Source: HGM13862 sp031553915 (GTDB lineage: Bacteria > Bacillota > Dehalobacteriia > UBA4068). Taken from it: DNA of 64,000 bases. The stretch spans positions 12,458-76,457 of the forward strand of contig JAVBKT010000017.1 of NCBI GenBank assembly GCA_031553915.1, given 5' to 3'. A program made the position numbers and the translations under genes. This document shows, in pieces, positions 52,919 through 61,371 of the stretch. How positions within the stretch are numbered: position 1 is the first letter of the stretch; each line of letters starts with the position of its first letter. The notes beneath the pieces were generated by a model that worked only from the letters and a program-made list of their open reading frames with translations, ran no database searches and had not been told where the DNA came from.

Positions 52919-55162
52919 ATGACTTTTTTTATTATTTCTTTAATAGCGTCTTTGTTTCTTTTATATATTGTTGGCAAAATCTGGTTTGCCAGCACCCAAA
53001 ACAGATATTTGATTGTTTTCTTTTTGATGGGAACAATGGCTTCGTTATGGACTTTGCTTAACGGCGTCACTGGTATCGCTTCTGCGCAAATCATTAGAGT
53101 TCTTGAACCGATCTGGATGGTGTTTGTTTGTTGTCTGCCCTTTTTGATGCTGATGTACATCCTGCATTTTATTAATTCACGGTTAGCCAATAGCCGCATT
53201 TTGTCCGGAGTTCTGCTGGGCCTCATGCTTGCAGATGTAACCTTGCTGCTGACAAACCCCCTGCATATGCAATATTATACTTCGTTTACCGATAAAGGCC
53301 TGGGTGTTTATGGCCCGTTTTTTTGGGCGCACTCCTATGTATCATATCTGGTTTTGGCGGCAGCGTTTATTCTGCTGATCGTTTATGTCATAAAAAATGT
53401 CAAGAAATACCCGCATTTGATTTTGGTATTACTTGGCTCTGCCTGTCCATTTATTATCAATATCCTGCACGTTTTTGGTATATATCATGCCAGCTATGAT
53501 TTTACGCCTTTGGGATTTGTGGTTATGTTTGCCGTATACGGCATATTCTCGATACACTTTCGTCTTTTTGATCTCAAAAGCGCAGCATCGGCCAATATTT
53601 TTGATACGCTTTCCGAGGGGTTTTTGGTTGTCAACAATATCAGCCAGGTCGAAGTCGCTAATCCGGCTTTTTTGAAGGCCTTCCCTGCCCTGCATATCAA
53701 AATGAAAGTAACATCGATTGATGATGTGATGAATTACATTAAATCTGTAGCAGTAAGTTATGCGCCGGAAGATATGTTTGCCAAAATTTCTTCACAGAAA
53801 CAAGGGCTTGAGGATGGCGAATGCTCTGTCAATGATGAAAACGGCAACATCCATGATTTTGCTATATCAAAGGATTTTATTATCCGGCGCGGCCAAAGCG
53901 CCGGTTTTGTGCTTACTTTGACAAATATCAGTAATTATCGCAGAATGATTGCTGAAATTAACCAGCAAAATATTGAATTAATTGAACTCAAGGATGCGGC
54001 CGAGGCTGCATCAAGATCAAAAAGCGAGTTTCTGGCTAATATGAGCCATGAAATCAGAACACCAATGAATGCGATCATTGGCATGACTGCTATTACCAAA
54101 AAAAGCAGAGATTTAGTGCAAATTGATAGCTATTTGGACAAGCTGGATAATGCCTCGCGCCAGCTACTCAGTATTATTAACGATATTCTTGATATGTCGA
54201 AGATTGAAGCCAATAAGCTTGAATTGCATGATGAAGATTATAATTTTGCTGATATGCTCGCTGAATGCAAAGATATTGTTATTGATAGTATTAAAGAAAA
54301 GCAACAGCAAATTAGCTTTGATATTGCTAAAGACTTGCCCCTATGGCTGCGCGGCGATAAGCTGCGTTTATCACAGGTAATTATTAATCTTTTATCAAAT
54401 GCGGTGAAATTTACTCCGGAAAAAGGAGAGATAAAGCTTAGTGCCAAACTTGTTTCGCAGACAGATATCTCCGCCAAAATTAATATTGCTATCGCAGACA
54501 GCGGCATTGGTATGTCTGAAGATCAGCTTGAGCGTTTGTTTAATGTTTTCGAACAAGCGGACAGCAGTATCTCACGCCGCTTTGGCGGCTCCGGGCTGGG
54601 GTTGGCCATATCCAAGAGCATCATTGAGATGATGGGCGGCCAGATATGGGTAAAAAGCACACCGGGACAAGGCAGTACCTTCTATTTTGATTTTATTGTG
54701 CAGGTTAATGATGCTGCCGCCATGGTCAAAGATACAATTGCAGCTGATATTGAGGAGAATGATTATGATTTCTCCGGGCATACTGTGCTTTTGGTTGAAG
54801 ATGTGGAAATTAACAGAGAAATAATTTTAGCCTTAATGAAAGACAGCGGCATTAATATTGAATGCGCTGTTAATGGGCAAGAGGCATATAATATCTTTAT
54901 CAAGGAACCTGAAAAGTATGATATTATTTATATGGATTTGCAAATGCCGCTGGTAGATGGCTATACTGCCACGCAAATGATACGGGCCTATGATCATCCG
55001 TACGCTAAAGCTGTGCCTATTATTGCCATGACAGCCCATGCTTTTGAAGAAGACATTAAAAAATGTATCGAAGTGGGCATGAATGACCATATTGCCAAGC
55101 CGATTGATATCAAAATATTATTTCACAAAACTGCTGAGTATCTAAATAATAAACTGATCTAA
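52919..55162 (+). CDS. Hybrid sensor histidine kinase with response-regulator receiver
   Basis: 747 aa. N-terminal membrane module with about eight helices (residues 1-220, 7TM-histidine-kinase type), PAS-like region (~225-345), HisKA with FLANMSHEIRTPMNAIIGMT (His ~377), HATPase with NLLSNAVKFTPEKGE, DSGIGM and GGSGLGLAISKSI, and a C-terminal REC domain: VLLVEDVEINRE, Asp in YMDLQMPLVDGYT, Lys in IAKPIDIK. No Hpt domain here, so the phosphorelay partner is elsewhere. Signal unknown. Confidence 0.92.
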   Translation: MTFFIISLIASLFLLYIVGKIWFASTQNRYLIVFFLMGTMASLWTLLNGVTGIASAQIIRVLEPIWMVFVCCLPFLMLMYILHFINSRLANSRILSGVLLGLMLADVTLLLTNPLHMQYYTSFTDKGLGVYGPFFWAHSYVSYLVLAAAFILLIVYVIKNVKKYPHLILVLLGSACPFIINILHVFGIYHASYDFTPLGFVVMFAVYGIFSIHFRLFDLKSAASANIFDTLSEGFLVVNNISQVEVANPAFLKAFPALHIKMKVTSIDDVMNYIKSVAVSYAPEDMFAKISSQKQGLEDGECSVNDENGNIHDFAISKDFIIRRGQSAGFVLTLTNISNYRRMIAEINQQNIELIELKDAAEAASRSKSEFLANMSHEIRTPMNAIIGMTAITKKSRDLVQIDSYLDKLDNASRQLLSIINDILDMSKIEANKLELHDEDYNFADMLAECKDIVIDSIKEKQQQISFDIAKDLPLWLRGDKLRLSQVIINLLSNAVKFTPEKGEIKLSAKLVSQTDISAKINIAIADSGIGMSEDQLERLFNVFEQADSSISRRFGGSGLGLAISKSIIEMMGGQIWVKSTPGQGSTFYFDFIVQVNDAAAMVKDTIAADIEENDYDFSGHTVLLVEDVEINREIILALMKDSGINIECAVNGQEAYNIFIKEPEKYDIIYMDLQMPLVDGYTATQMIRAYDHPYAKAVPIIAMTAHAFEEDIKKCIEVGMNDHIAKPIDIKILFHKTAEYLNNKLI

Positions 55163-55163
55163 T

Positions 55164-55613
55164 TTACAAATCCTTTAACATCTGCAGATAGCGAAATTCT
55201 TCATAGCCCAAACGCTTATATAAACGAATAGCAGATGAATTACTGCTCGTAACTTCCAGGCGTATTCTTTTAGCAATATTTTTATATTCATCCTCAACGA
55301 ATTTAAATAATAAGCTGCCTAATCCTTGGCCTTGATACCGTGGAGTAATATACGCCTCATCAATAAGCAAAGAAATGCCACCTGCTTCGTTGGACCAGGT
55401 AAATGATAACAGCGCATATCCGGCAACATTTCCTTCCTGAATTAATGCCAGTCCGCGTAAATACAAATTTTTTTTCAGGCATTCATCAAATGTTTGTTGA
55501 AAATTCTCTGCTGAAATTGAATGCAAGACAGCGTCGGTTTGATAAAAATCCTCAGACATGGCAATATACTTAGTTCGGTCACTCTCGATAAAATCACGTA
55601 TTAGTTGAGTCAT
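55164..55613 (-). CDS. GNAT-family N-acetyltransferase
   Basis: 149 aa. The acetyl-CoA-binding motif A is ITPRYQGQGLGSLLFKFVEDE (R/Q-x-x-G-x-G/A, Q-GQGLG-L), followed by LEVTSSNSSAIRLYKRLGYEEF (motif B). Substrate unknown. The gene is convergent with the hybrid kinase, with one base between stops. Confidence 0.9.
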   Translation of the reverse strand: MTQLIRDFIESDRTKYIAMSEDFYQTDAVLHSISAENFQQTFDECLKKNLYLRGLALIQEGNVAGYALLSFTWSNEAGGISLLIDEAYITPRYQGQGLGSLLFKFVEDEYKNIAKRIRLEVTSSNSSAIRLYKRLGYEEFRYLQMLKDL

Positions 55614-55745
55614 GCTAGCAGGCCTCCATAATCTTATTTTATAGCATTTGTCAAGTATTTTAAAATAAATTCTTGAAAATCAAGACAATTTTTCTTGAAA
55701 ATTAAGCTAATTTTTTGTGATTTATAATAAGTTGATGCCGTAGAT

Positions 55746-55782
55746 AAAAAGAAAGAGCATGCAATGCATGCTCTTTCTTTTT
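55746..55782 (-). terminator. Terminator after lipoprotein gene
   Basis: 17-bp perfect stem (AAAAAGAAAGAGCATGC and complement) with loop AAT, 16 bases beyond the minus-strand lipoprotein stop. Confidence 0.88.
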
Positions 55783-55797
55783 GAAGATAATAATTAC

Positions 55798-56610
55798 TTA
55801 TTTCCCGATCCACCAAGTGGCGGCCATTTTACCATCCTTTGCGCCATCACTCCAGATCAGTTCTTCTTCCATGGACACATTCAGCGGGGCGCCTTCGGCA
55901 GCAAAATCAGTGATTTCGCGATCAACAATAACAGCGCCATAGGTAAACAATAATTTCCCCTCGGCTTTTTCGGCAAGATTTATGCCGAATGAAGCGCGGT
56001 CAGTGATGTCCTGCGCCTCGCCATTATACATAGTGTAGATATGAATACCGATATCCTTCAATGCGGAAGCATCTGGCAATACCCAGCCCTCGCCAACGTC
56101 TTCCAATGTTTCACAGAGAGCCAGCAATTCAGCATAAACATTGGCGCCTAAATTGTCTTCATCAGCCGTAAAATAGAAAACAGCGCTAAAGCCAATTGCG
56201 GGGCGAATTTCATCGCTGTCTGCTGCGGTTGTGTTGAGGATAAACTCAAAACCACTGCCTTCTGCTGCGAGCTGATTGGGCATTTGTACTGCATATTTGG
56301 TATAGCTCTCTTCAATAGCAAAGAGCGATTCCGCCCAACAGAAACCATTATCCTCAGCAATTTGCAACTGCTCGGCAAATATGTCGTTTTCAGGCATAGC
56401 CAAAAAGATCATTCCTGCCTCATTTGCGTCTGGGGCGATAACCTTAGCGGTAAAATCAGCATCTTCCTCACTAAATTCAGGTTCTTCCGGGGTGACTATG
56501 TCTTGCGGTACAACAGGATCTTGATCAATCGGATCTGTCGCGTCGTTGCATCCAGCGAGCAAAGCGCATAGCAACGCCATCGCGATTATAACTGAAAATA
56601 TTTTTTTCAT
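55798..56610 (-). CDS. Hypothetical lipoprotein
   Basis: 270 aa. Signal MKKIFSVIIAMALLCALLAGC with lipobox LAGC (Cys ~21), then an acidic Asp/Pro/Glu linker and a secreted domain without a motif I know. The two lipoproteins at 50341 and here share a similar linker style (ADPIDTD and TDPIDQD) but not obviously the rest. GAGGAGG precedes the ATG. Its own promoter lies at 56675-56702. Confidence 0.75.
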   Translation of the reverse strand: MKKIFSVIIAMALLCALLAGCNDATDPIDQDPVVPQDIVTPEEPEFSEEDADFTAKVIAPDANEAGMIFLAMPENDIFAEQLQIAEDNGFCWAESLFAIEESYTKYAVQMPNQLAAEGSGFEFILNTTAADSDEIRPAIGFSAVFYFTADEDNLGANVYAELLALCETLEDVGEGWVLPDASALKDIGIHIYTMYNGEAQDITDRASFGINLAEKAEGKLLFTYGAVIVDREITDFAAEGAPLNVSMEEELIWSDGAKDGKMAATWWIGK

Positions 56611-56646
56611 TTTTTCCTCCTCGAAATATTTTTATATGCGATACCT

Positions 56647-56702
56647 TGCGGTTAGTAAATACTAACTGCATATTATTTTATCATGATTAAATTTATTGTC
56701 AA
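56647..56702 (-). promoter_or_regulatory. Promoter and inverted-repeat operator of lipoprotein gene
   Basis: On the minus strand, TTGACA (56697-56702) and TAAAAT (56675-56680) lie 16 bp apart. GTTAGTA-2-TACTAAC at 56651-56666, extended to 56647-56670, lies immediately downstream of the -10, where it could be a repressor operator or a 5' mRNA stem. Confidence 0.65.
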
Positions 56703-56823
56703 GAGTTTTTAGCATAGCTTTTGCCATGAAAAGATTTTTGCACAAAACAACGGCCAAACCTGAACGCTGATGCGCAGATTCGACCGTTCTTGGACTGAAC
56801 TCACTCCTCTCTCCATAAAAAGG

Positions 56824-57369
56824 TTAAAGCAGTGATTTAATTTTATTGATTGTTTTGAGATTGCGGGCAGTTGAAGGTTGCTGAAGTTTTGCCAGTTTTG
56901 CTGCTAGCTTTGAATCGCGAATGCTCTGATGGCAAAGCAAATAAATATCATACTCTTTAATATATAGCTTATCCTCACCCTTATAATCAGCACATAATTG
57001 GTTGATTTCCTGACTATCTATCACTGTATCAGACAAATAAACGTATAGATGCTCTGCATCGGGGTTTTGCTGTTTTGTCTGTTCAATTTCTTCTGTTTTA
57101 TAAGGCACAGAGTCAGCGATATTTGCTATCTCTGCGCTGGAGCGTATAACGACTGCACTTTGGAATCCAAAATGCTCAGCAAAAGCATTTGCAATCAGAG
57201 GCGACAATGTTTGCCTATTGTTTTCAGATGAAAAAATCACATTTCCACTTTGAAGATAAGTTATTACTTCCCAAAAACCGAGATCAGAAAACAGCTTTTT
57301 CAAATCAGCCATTTTAACAATATTTTTTCCGCCAACATTTATGCCTCTAAAAAAAGCAACATATCTCAT
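56824..57369 (-). CDS. DUF1697 family protein
   Basis: 181 aa, beginning MRYVAFFRGINVGGKNIVKM, the family signature, then LFSDLGFWEVITYLQSGNVIFSS. Function unknown in the literature I recall. ATG 57369 is chosen for that signature; the frame stays open to 57402. The 213-base gap below its stop holds only the lipoprotein promoter and imperfect hairpins around 56746-56787. Confidence 0.85.
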   Translation of the reverse strand: MRYVAFFRGINVGGKNIVKMADLKKLFSDLGFWEVITYLQSGNVIFSSENNRQTLSPLIANAFAEHFGFQSAVVIRSSAEIANIADSVPYKTEEIEQTKQQNPDAEHLYVYLSDTVIDSQEINQLCADYKGEDKLYIKEYDIYLLCHQSIRDSKLAAKLAKLQQPSTARNLKTINKIKSLL

Positions 57370-57433
57370 TATCAATGATACTCCTTGGCTTTTTGAACGC
57401 AAATATAATGACTAAATGTAAATTTATTATAAC

Positions 57434-57470
57434 AAAAAACCTGCCCTAAAAGCAATTTCAGGGCAGGTTT
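57434..57470 (-). terminator. Terminator of tmRNA
   Basis: AAACCTGCCCT / AGGGCAGGTTT stem (57437-57447 and 57460-57470), followed on the minus strand by a T run, 11 bases beyond the tmRNA 3' end. Confidence 0.85.
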
Positions 57471-57481
57471 CGCTAAATAAA

Positions 57482-57828
57482 TGGTGGAGCTGGGGGGAGT
57501 TGAACCCCCGTCCGAAAGACAACCCACAAGAGCATCTCCGAGCGCAGTATGTGATTTAGTCTCGCTCCGGCAGCGGCCACATACAGCCTCTGCCTTCGCA
57601 TGCCCTTAAGAATTCCCTCACTAGGCCAGGGCGCTCATAGTAAGGTGAGCCCATATTAATGACCCATCACAAGCCCTATGGGCGAGGTTTGGTCAGGGTT
57701 AGACTGCAATTAAGCAGCTAAAGCGTAATTTGGTTTGGCAAATAAATTTGCTTTTCGCGTTTACGGGCGCAGACACCCCGGCTCGCTTCTCTTGCCAATC
57801 AATCCCCCGTCGAAACCGGTACAGCCCC
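57482..57828 (-). ncRNA. ssrA: Transfer-messenger RNA (tmRNA)
   Basis: 347-nt one-piece tmRNA that rescues stalled ribosomes. The 5' end GGGGCTGTACCGGTTTCGAC and 3' end TCCCCCCAGCTCCACCA form the tRNA-like part, with CCA encoded and the GGTTCAA-type T arm. The tag frame reads ANLFAKPNYALAA then TAA, with the usual ALAA degradation end. smpB lies just upstream on the same strand, separated by a small zinc-ribbon gene. Confidence 0.97.
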
Positions 57829-57868
57829 ATGTATCAACAAAAAAGGAATCATAGCATAATATTTGCAG

Positions 57869-58072
57869 CTAATATATTGGATGAAACCAAAACATATAGC
57901 CGCACTCAGAACAATAATAATTAACAGCATTCGCATTCGCCCAATCCAAGCCCAAAAAGGTCATCCCTTGCGTATTGAGCTGGGTTTCGCGAATATAGAA
58001 ATGGTCGTTGCCGCAGATAGGGCAAACAAGCGTCTTGCCTGCCTTTTCTATAGTCATAGGTCCAGTGGACAT
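57869..58072 (-). CDS. Small zinc-ribbon protein next to smpB/ssrA
   Basis: 67 aa. Two cysteine pairs, CPICGN (residues ~17-22) and CSECGY (~54-59), define a zinc ribbon; the middle FLGLDWANANAVNYY segment is distinctive. I do not recognise a function. Its ATG overlaps the smpB stop (TAATG), so it is translated with SmpB, and tmRNA begins about 40 bases downstream. Confidence 0.75.
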   Translation of the reverse strand: MSTGPMTIEKAGKTLVCPICGNDHFYIRETQLNTQGMTFLGLDWANANAVNYYCSECGYMFWFHPIY

Positions 58073-58545
58073 TATCCCCTACTCCTCTCTTTCACATCGC
58101 GTTCTGTTTCCCGTTTTACCGTACGGGCTACAATATCCTCGCGCTTATCAAAAAGTTTTTTGCCTTGCGCCAGAGCCACTTCTACTTTAATTAAGGAACC
58201 GTTAAAATATATTTTAGTCGGGATTAAGGTTAAACCCTTTTCTTTGACCTTGCTATATAGCCTGCGGATCTCGTCTTTATGCAATAGCAGCCGTCGTGGG
58301 CGCAGAGGATCATGATTAAAACGATTCCCCATTTCATATGGGCTGATATGCATATTGTGCAGAATCACTTCACCTTGCTCAATTTTAGCAAAAGCCTCTT
58401 TGATATTGCCTTTGCCGGCGCGCAGTGATTTCACTTCCGTACCGCGCAGCTCAATGCCAGCCTCTAAGGTCTCCAGAAAATTATATTCATGGCGGGCTTT
58501 GCGGTTATCGCTGATTATTCTTTTTTTTGCTTCTTTGTCAGACAT
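58072..58545 (-). CDS. smpB: SsrA-binding protein SmpB
   Basis: 157 aa partner of tmRNA in trans-translation. Signatures: NRKARHEYNFLETLEAGIEL, GTEVKSLRAGKGNIKEAFA, NHDPLRPRRLLLHKDEI and the C-terminal basic tail that enters the mRNA channel (LFDKREDIVARTVKRETER). Full length. Adjacent to ssrA as in many bacteria. Confidence 0.97.
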   Translation of the reverse strand: MSDKEAKKRIISDNRKARHEYNFLETLEAGIELRGTEVKSLRAGKGNIKEAFAKIEQGEVILHNMHISPYEMGNRFNHDPLRPRRLLLHKDEIRRLYSKVKEKGLTLIPTKIYFNGSLIKVEVALAQGKKLFDKREDIVARTVKRETERDVKERSRG

Positions 58546-58741
58546 TTAATTTACCTCAGCCATAATTACATATTAATTATAGCATATCTTGCAAAAATTG
58601 TCTTCTGACAAATTCTGAGCAAAGATACTTACACAATCATTATGAAACTAATGTGTATATTAGTAGCAATAATTGCTTTTTACGACAAAATAGTATATTC
58701 TAAAATAGATTAAGCTGGTGAAATATTTTTGGAGGAAAATT

Positions 58742-59719
58742 ATGGCATTAAAAAAAGATAATAAGAATAGTCTGATGATATCAATTTTTATTAATATAAT
58801 TTTGGCTGTAGCCTTGATCATTGCTTTTGTTTTTGGTTTGTTTGATTTTGAGAAAAAAGACACCAGCGAGCCTGAACCAATTATTGTGGACGGTTACAGT
58901 GTCATGGAACATGCGGCTGATTTTGGCGTGAGTATTGAATTTTTGCAAAAAATTATGCCGGAGTATTTAGTCTATTCTGTAGCCGGAGCATATGAATTTC
59001 AGAAAATTAACCCTGATATCGGCCTACATAACTATAATTTTGACAATCTTTATTATCCGGAAAACGGACGCATCTACTATGATGACGCCAACTATGCCAA
59101 TGTTTATCAGGGGATAGATGTTTCTTATTATCAGGGAGAAATTGATTGGCAGGCAGTAGCGGCGGATGGCATAGATTTTGCTTTAATCAGAGTTGGTTTC
59201 CGCGGCTATGGCGAAGAAGGTAAACTGGTTGCGGATGAAACCTGCCAAAACAATATTGAAGGAGCGCTGGCTGCCGGGCTGGAGGTTGGCGCATATTTCT
59301 TCTCGCAAGCAATAAGCGTTGAAGAGGCTGAAGAAGAGGCGCAAATGCTGATTGATGCGGTAAAGAATTATCAGATAGATTACCCGCTCATCTTTGATAT
59401 GGAAGAAATAGCCGCCAGTGATGCCAGAACCGCTAATTTGGATAAAGAAACGCTTACTGCTATAGCTAAAGCTTTTTGCCAAAAAATTGAGCAAGCCGGC
59501 TACACGGCAATGATTTACGGTAATACCAAATGGCTGGCAGGTAAGGTTGATTTATTGCAGATGGATGACTACCCACTGTGGTTCGCCCAATACTATAACA
59601 AACCCCTCTTCCCCTATGATTTTGATATTTGGCAATATACCAATGAAGGCACGGTTGCCGGTATTAATGGCGCTGTTGATCTTAATATTTGTTTCCAAAA
59701 ATCCTGGGTAAAAAATTAA
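58742..59719 (+). CDS. Membrane-anchored GH25 lysozyme
   Basis: 325 aa. N-terminal membrane helix (residues ~14-35), linker region, then a GH25 muramidase domain from about residue 125: QGIDVSYYQGEIDW, FALIRVGFRGYGEEG, GAYFFSQAIS and the catalytic pair in PLIFDMEEI (DxE). Ends WQYTNEGTVAGINGAVDLN, the family end. Cuts the glycan strand of peptidoglycan. GGAGGAAAATT precedes ATG 58742; the frame is open to 58718 but that lies within the leader. Confidence 0.9.
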   Translation: MALKKDNKNSLMISIFINIILAVALIIAFVFGLFDFEKKDTSEPEPIIVDGYSVMEHAADFGVSIEFLQKIMPEYLVYSVAGAYEFQKINPDIGLHNYNFDNLYYPENGRIYYDDANYANVYQGIDVSYYQGEIDWQAVAADGIDFALIRVGFRGYGEEGKLVADETCQNNIEGALAAGLEVGAYFFSQAISVEEAEEEAQMLIDAVKNYQIDYPLIFDMEEIAASDARTANLDKETLTAIAKAFCQKIEQAGYTAMIYGNTKWLAGKVDLLQMDDYPLWFAQYYNKPLFPYDFDIWQYTNEGTVAGINGAVDLNICFQKSWVKN

Positions 59720-59736
59720 ACTCTCCCCCGCTCCTC

Positions 59737-59843
59737 CTTAACAATAAAAACCTTATTGTTAAGAAAAAATCTTGCAATTTGGGCCATTTATACATACAAT
59801 AGATATATAATTTTTAAATAGCCAATTTAAAAATTGACTATTT
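59737..59843. promoter_or_regulatory. Inverted repeats between GH25 and GGDEF genes
   Basis: A hairpin CTTAACAATAA / TTATTGTTAAG (59737-59763) without a following T run, so not a standard + strand terminator. A second inverted repeat, AAATAGCCAATTT / AAATTGACTATTT (59817-59844 approximately, one mismatch), sits just upstream of the GGDEF start and downstream of a TATAAT-like box near 59803, and could be an operator. Confidence 0.45.
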
Positions 59844-59871
59844 AGAGCCAAATATTTGCAGGGGGACGAGC

Positions 59872-61290
59872 ATGGACTTTAATAGTCATGAATATTGGAT
59901 GCGCTTACTTGATAAGCTTAATAATACTCAAGACATAAGAGTCATCCTAAAAGAAACACTGGAGGAGCTTTGCCTCTTTTTTGAGTTTGGCATGGGCTTT
60001 ATCTATGAGGCGGATTACAAACAATGCTTACATCTCACCGGCTGCTATGGTATTTATGCCAACGAAATTACACCCCTGATCGAAGCGGATACTTTTAACG
60101 CGGAAGATTTACAGCTGATGATGCGGGAGAAGGCTATTGTTTTCCAGGCTAATGCCACGCAGAGCGAATTATCAGAAAAACTGGCTGCAATTTTTGCGGC
60201 AAAATCAATGGTATTTGTCCCTATCTTTGATAAAGAAATGTCTCTGCTGGGCGGTGTGGGAATCATCGACCGCCGCAGCTGGGACCGTCATTCTGCCCTC
60301 GATATCGATTTTACCAGGGCAGTCCTTACCACCCTGGGTGTGTATATTAAAATGATGGTTTATCAGGAGAAGGTTGAAAACACCTACAAGGCCTTGGATA
60401 GTATCTTGAACCATATGGGTATAGACGTTTATGTCAACGACTTTTCTACGCATGAAATTTTATATCTAAACCGCTCCATGGCAGCTCCATATGGAAAAGC
60501 AGAAGACCTTATCGGTACAATTTGCTGGCAAACATTATATGATGATAAAAGCGGAGAATGTGATTTTTGCCCCAAACAAAAACTTTTAGATTCTGATGGC
60601 AACCCCACAAAGGTATATGGCTGGGATTATAAACGCCCCTTTGACGGCTCCTGGTTCAGAGTTTTAAGCGCTGCTTTTAAGTGGACAGACGGGCGTATTG
60701 CTCAGGTTATCAGTAGTGTTGATATTACCGAGAACAAAAGAAACGAAGAGCTGATCCGCCACATGGCTGAATATGATCCGCTGACAGCTCTGCCTAACCG
60801 CTACCGCCTGACCAATGACTGCGATAATGTTGCCCTCCACTATACTGATAGCAACAAAAAAGGCTATTTTATTTTCTTTGATTTGGATGGGTTCAAAAAT
60901 GTCAATGACTCCTTTGGCCATGATGTTGGCGATGAGCTTTTGGCAAAGGTGGGTCAATATTTGCAGGAAAATGAGATGACTGAGGAAAACAGTTACCGCT
61001 ATGGCGGGGATGAATTTGTTGTTCTGGTGCGGCCGGAAAATCCTTATAGCATAGACCAAGTATTGCAATATCTTTTGCAGGGGTTTTCCCAGCCCTGGCA
61101 ATTGACGAACATATCTGTACAATGTAGCGCTTCGGTGGGTGTCAGCTGCTTCCCTGATGATTCCTCGCTTACCTCTGACCTTTTGCGTATGGCGGACATG
61201 GCGATGTTTAAATCCAAAAACCTTGGCCCGGGGCAAGTGCATTTGTTTAACCGCGGAGATATTATCCCCTGGCAGGCAATTGATAATTAG
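59872..61290 (+). CDS. GAF-PAS-GGDEF diguanylate cyclase
   Basis: 472 aa, no membrane helix. GAF-like domain (~1-165), PAS domain (~170-295) containing CDFCPKQKLL, then GGDEF domain from DPLTALPNRYRL with the intact active site YRYGGDEFVVL (~residues 378-388) and DLDGFKNVNDSFGHD. Should make cyclic di-GMP from GTP. No clear RxxD inhibitory site was found right before GGDEF. The GAF and PAS domains suggest cytoplasmic sensing, perhaps by the PAS Cys pair (inference). Confidence 0.92.
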   Translation: MDFNSHEYWMRLLDKLNNTQDIRVILKETLEELCLFFEFGMGFIYEADYKQCLHLTGCYGIYANEITPLIEADTFNAEDLQLMMREKAIVFQANATQSELSEKLAAIFAAKSMVFVPIFDKEMSLLGGVGIIDRRSWDRHSALDIDFTRAVLTTLGVYIKMMVYQEKVENTYKALDSILNHMGIDVYVNDFSTHEILYLNRSMAAPYGKAEDLIGTICWQTLYDDKSGECDFCPKQKLLDSDGNPTKVYGWDYKRPFDGSWFRVLSAAFKWTDGRIAQVISSVDITENKRNEELIRHMAEYDPLTALPNRYRLTNDCDNVALHYTDSNKKGYFIFFDLDGFKNVNDSFGHDVGDELLAKVGQYLQENEMTEENSYRYGGDEFVVLVRPENPYSIDQVLQYLLQGFSQPWQLTNISVQCSASVGVSCFPDDSSLTSDLLRMADMAMFKSKNLGPGQVHLFNRGDIIPWQAIDN

Positions 61291-61317
61291 GCGCCCGGAT
61301 TCATGATAACTAATATT

Positions 61318-61346
61318 AAAACCAGGACAATATTGTCCTGGTTTTT
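61318..61346. terminator. Bidirectional terminator
   Basis: Perfect palindrome AAACCAGGACAA / TTGTCCTGGTTT with a T run, between the convergent GGDEF and flavodoxin-like genes. Confidence 0.9.
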
Positions 61347-61371
61347 GCTATACTATATGTCGAAAAACCAC

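Noticed and set aside
55634..55816. 60-codon minus-strand ORF
   Set aside because: Runs through the terminator hairpin at 55746-55782 and has low-complexity, non-protein-like composition.
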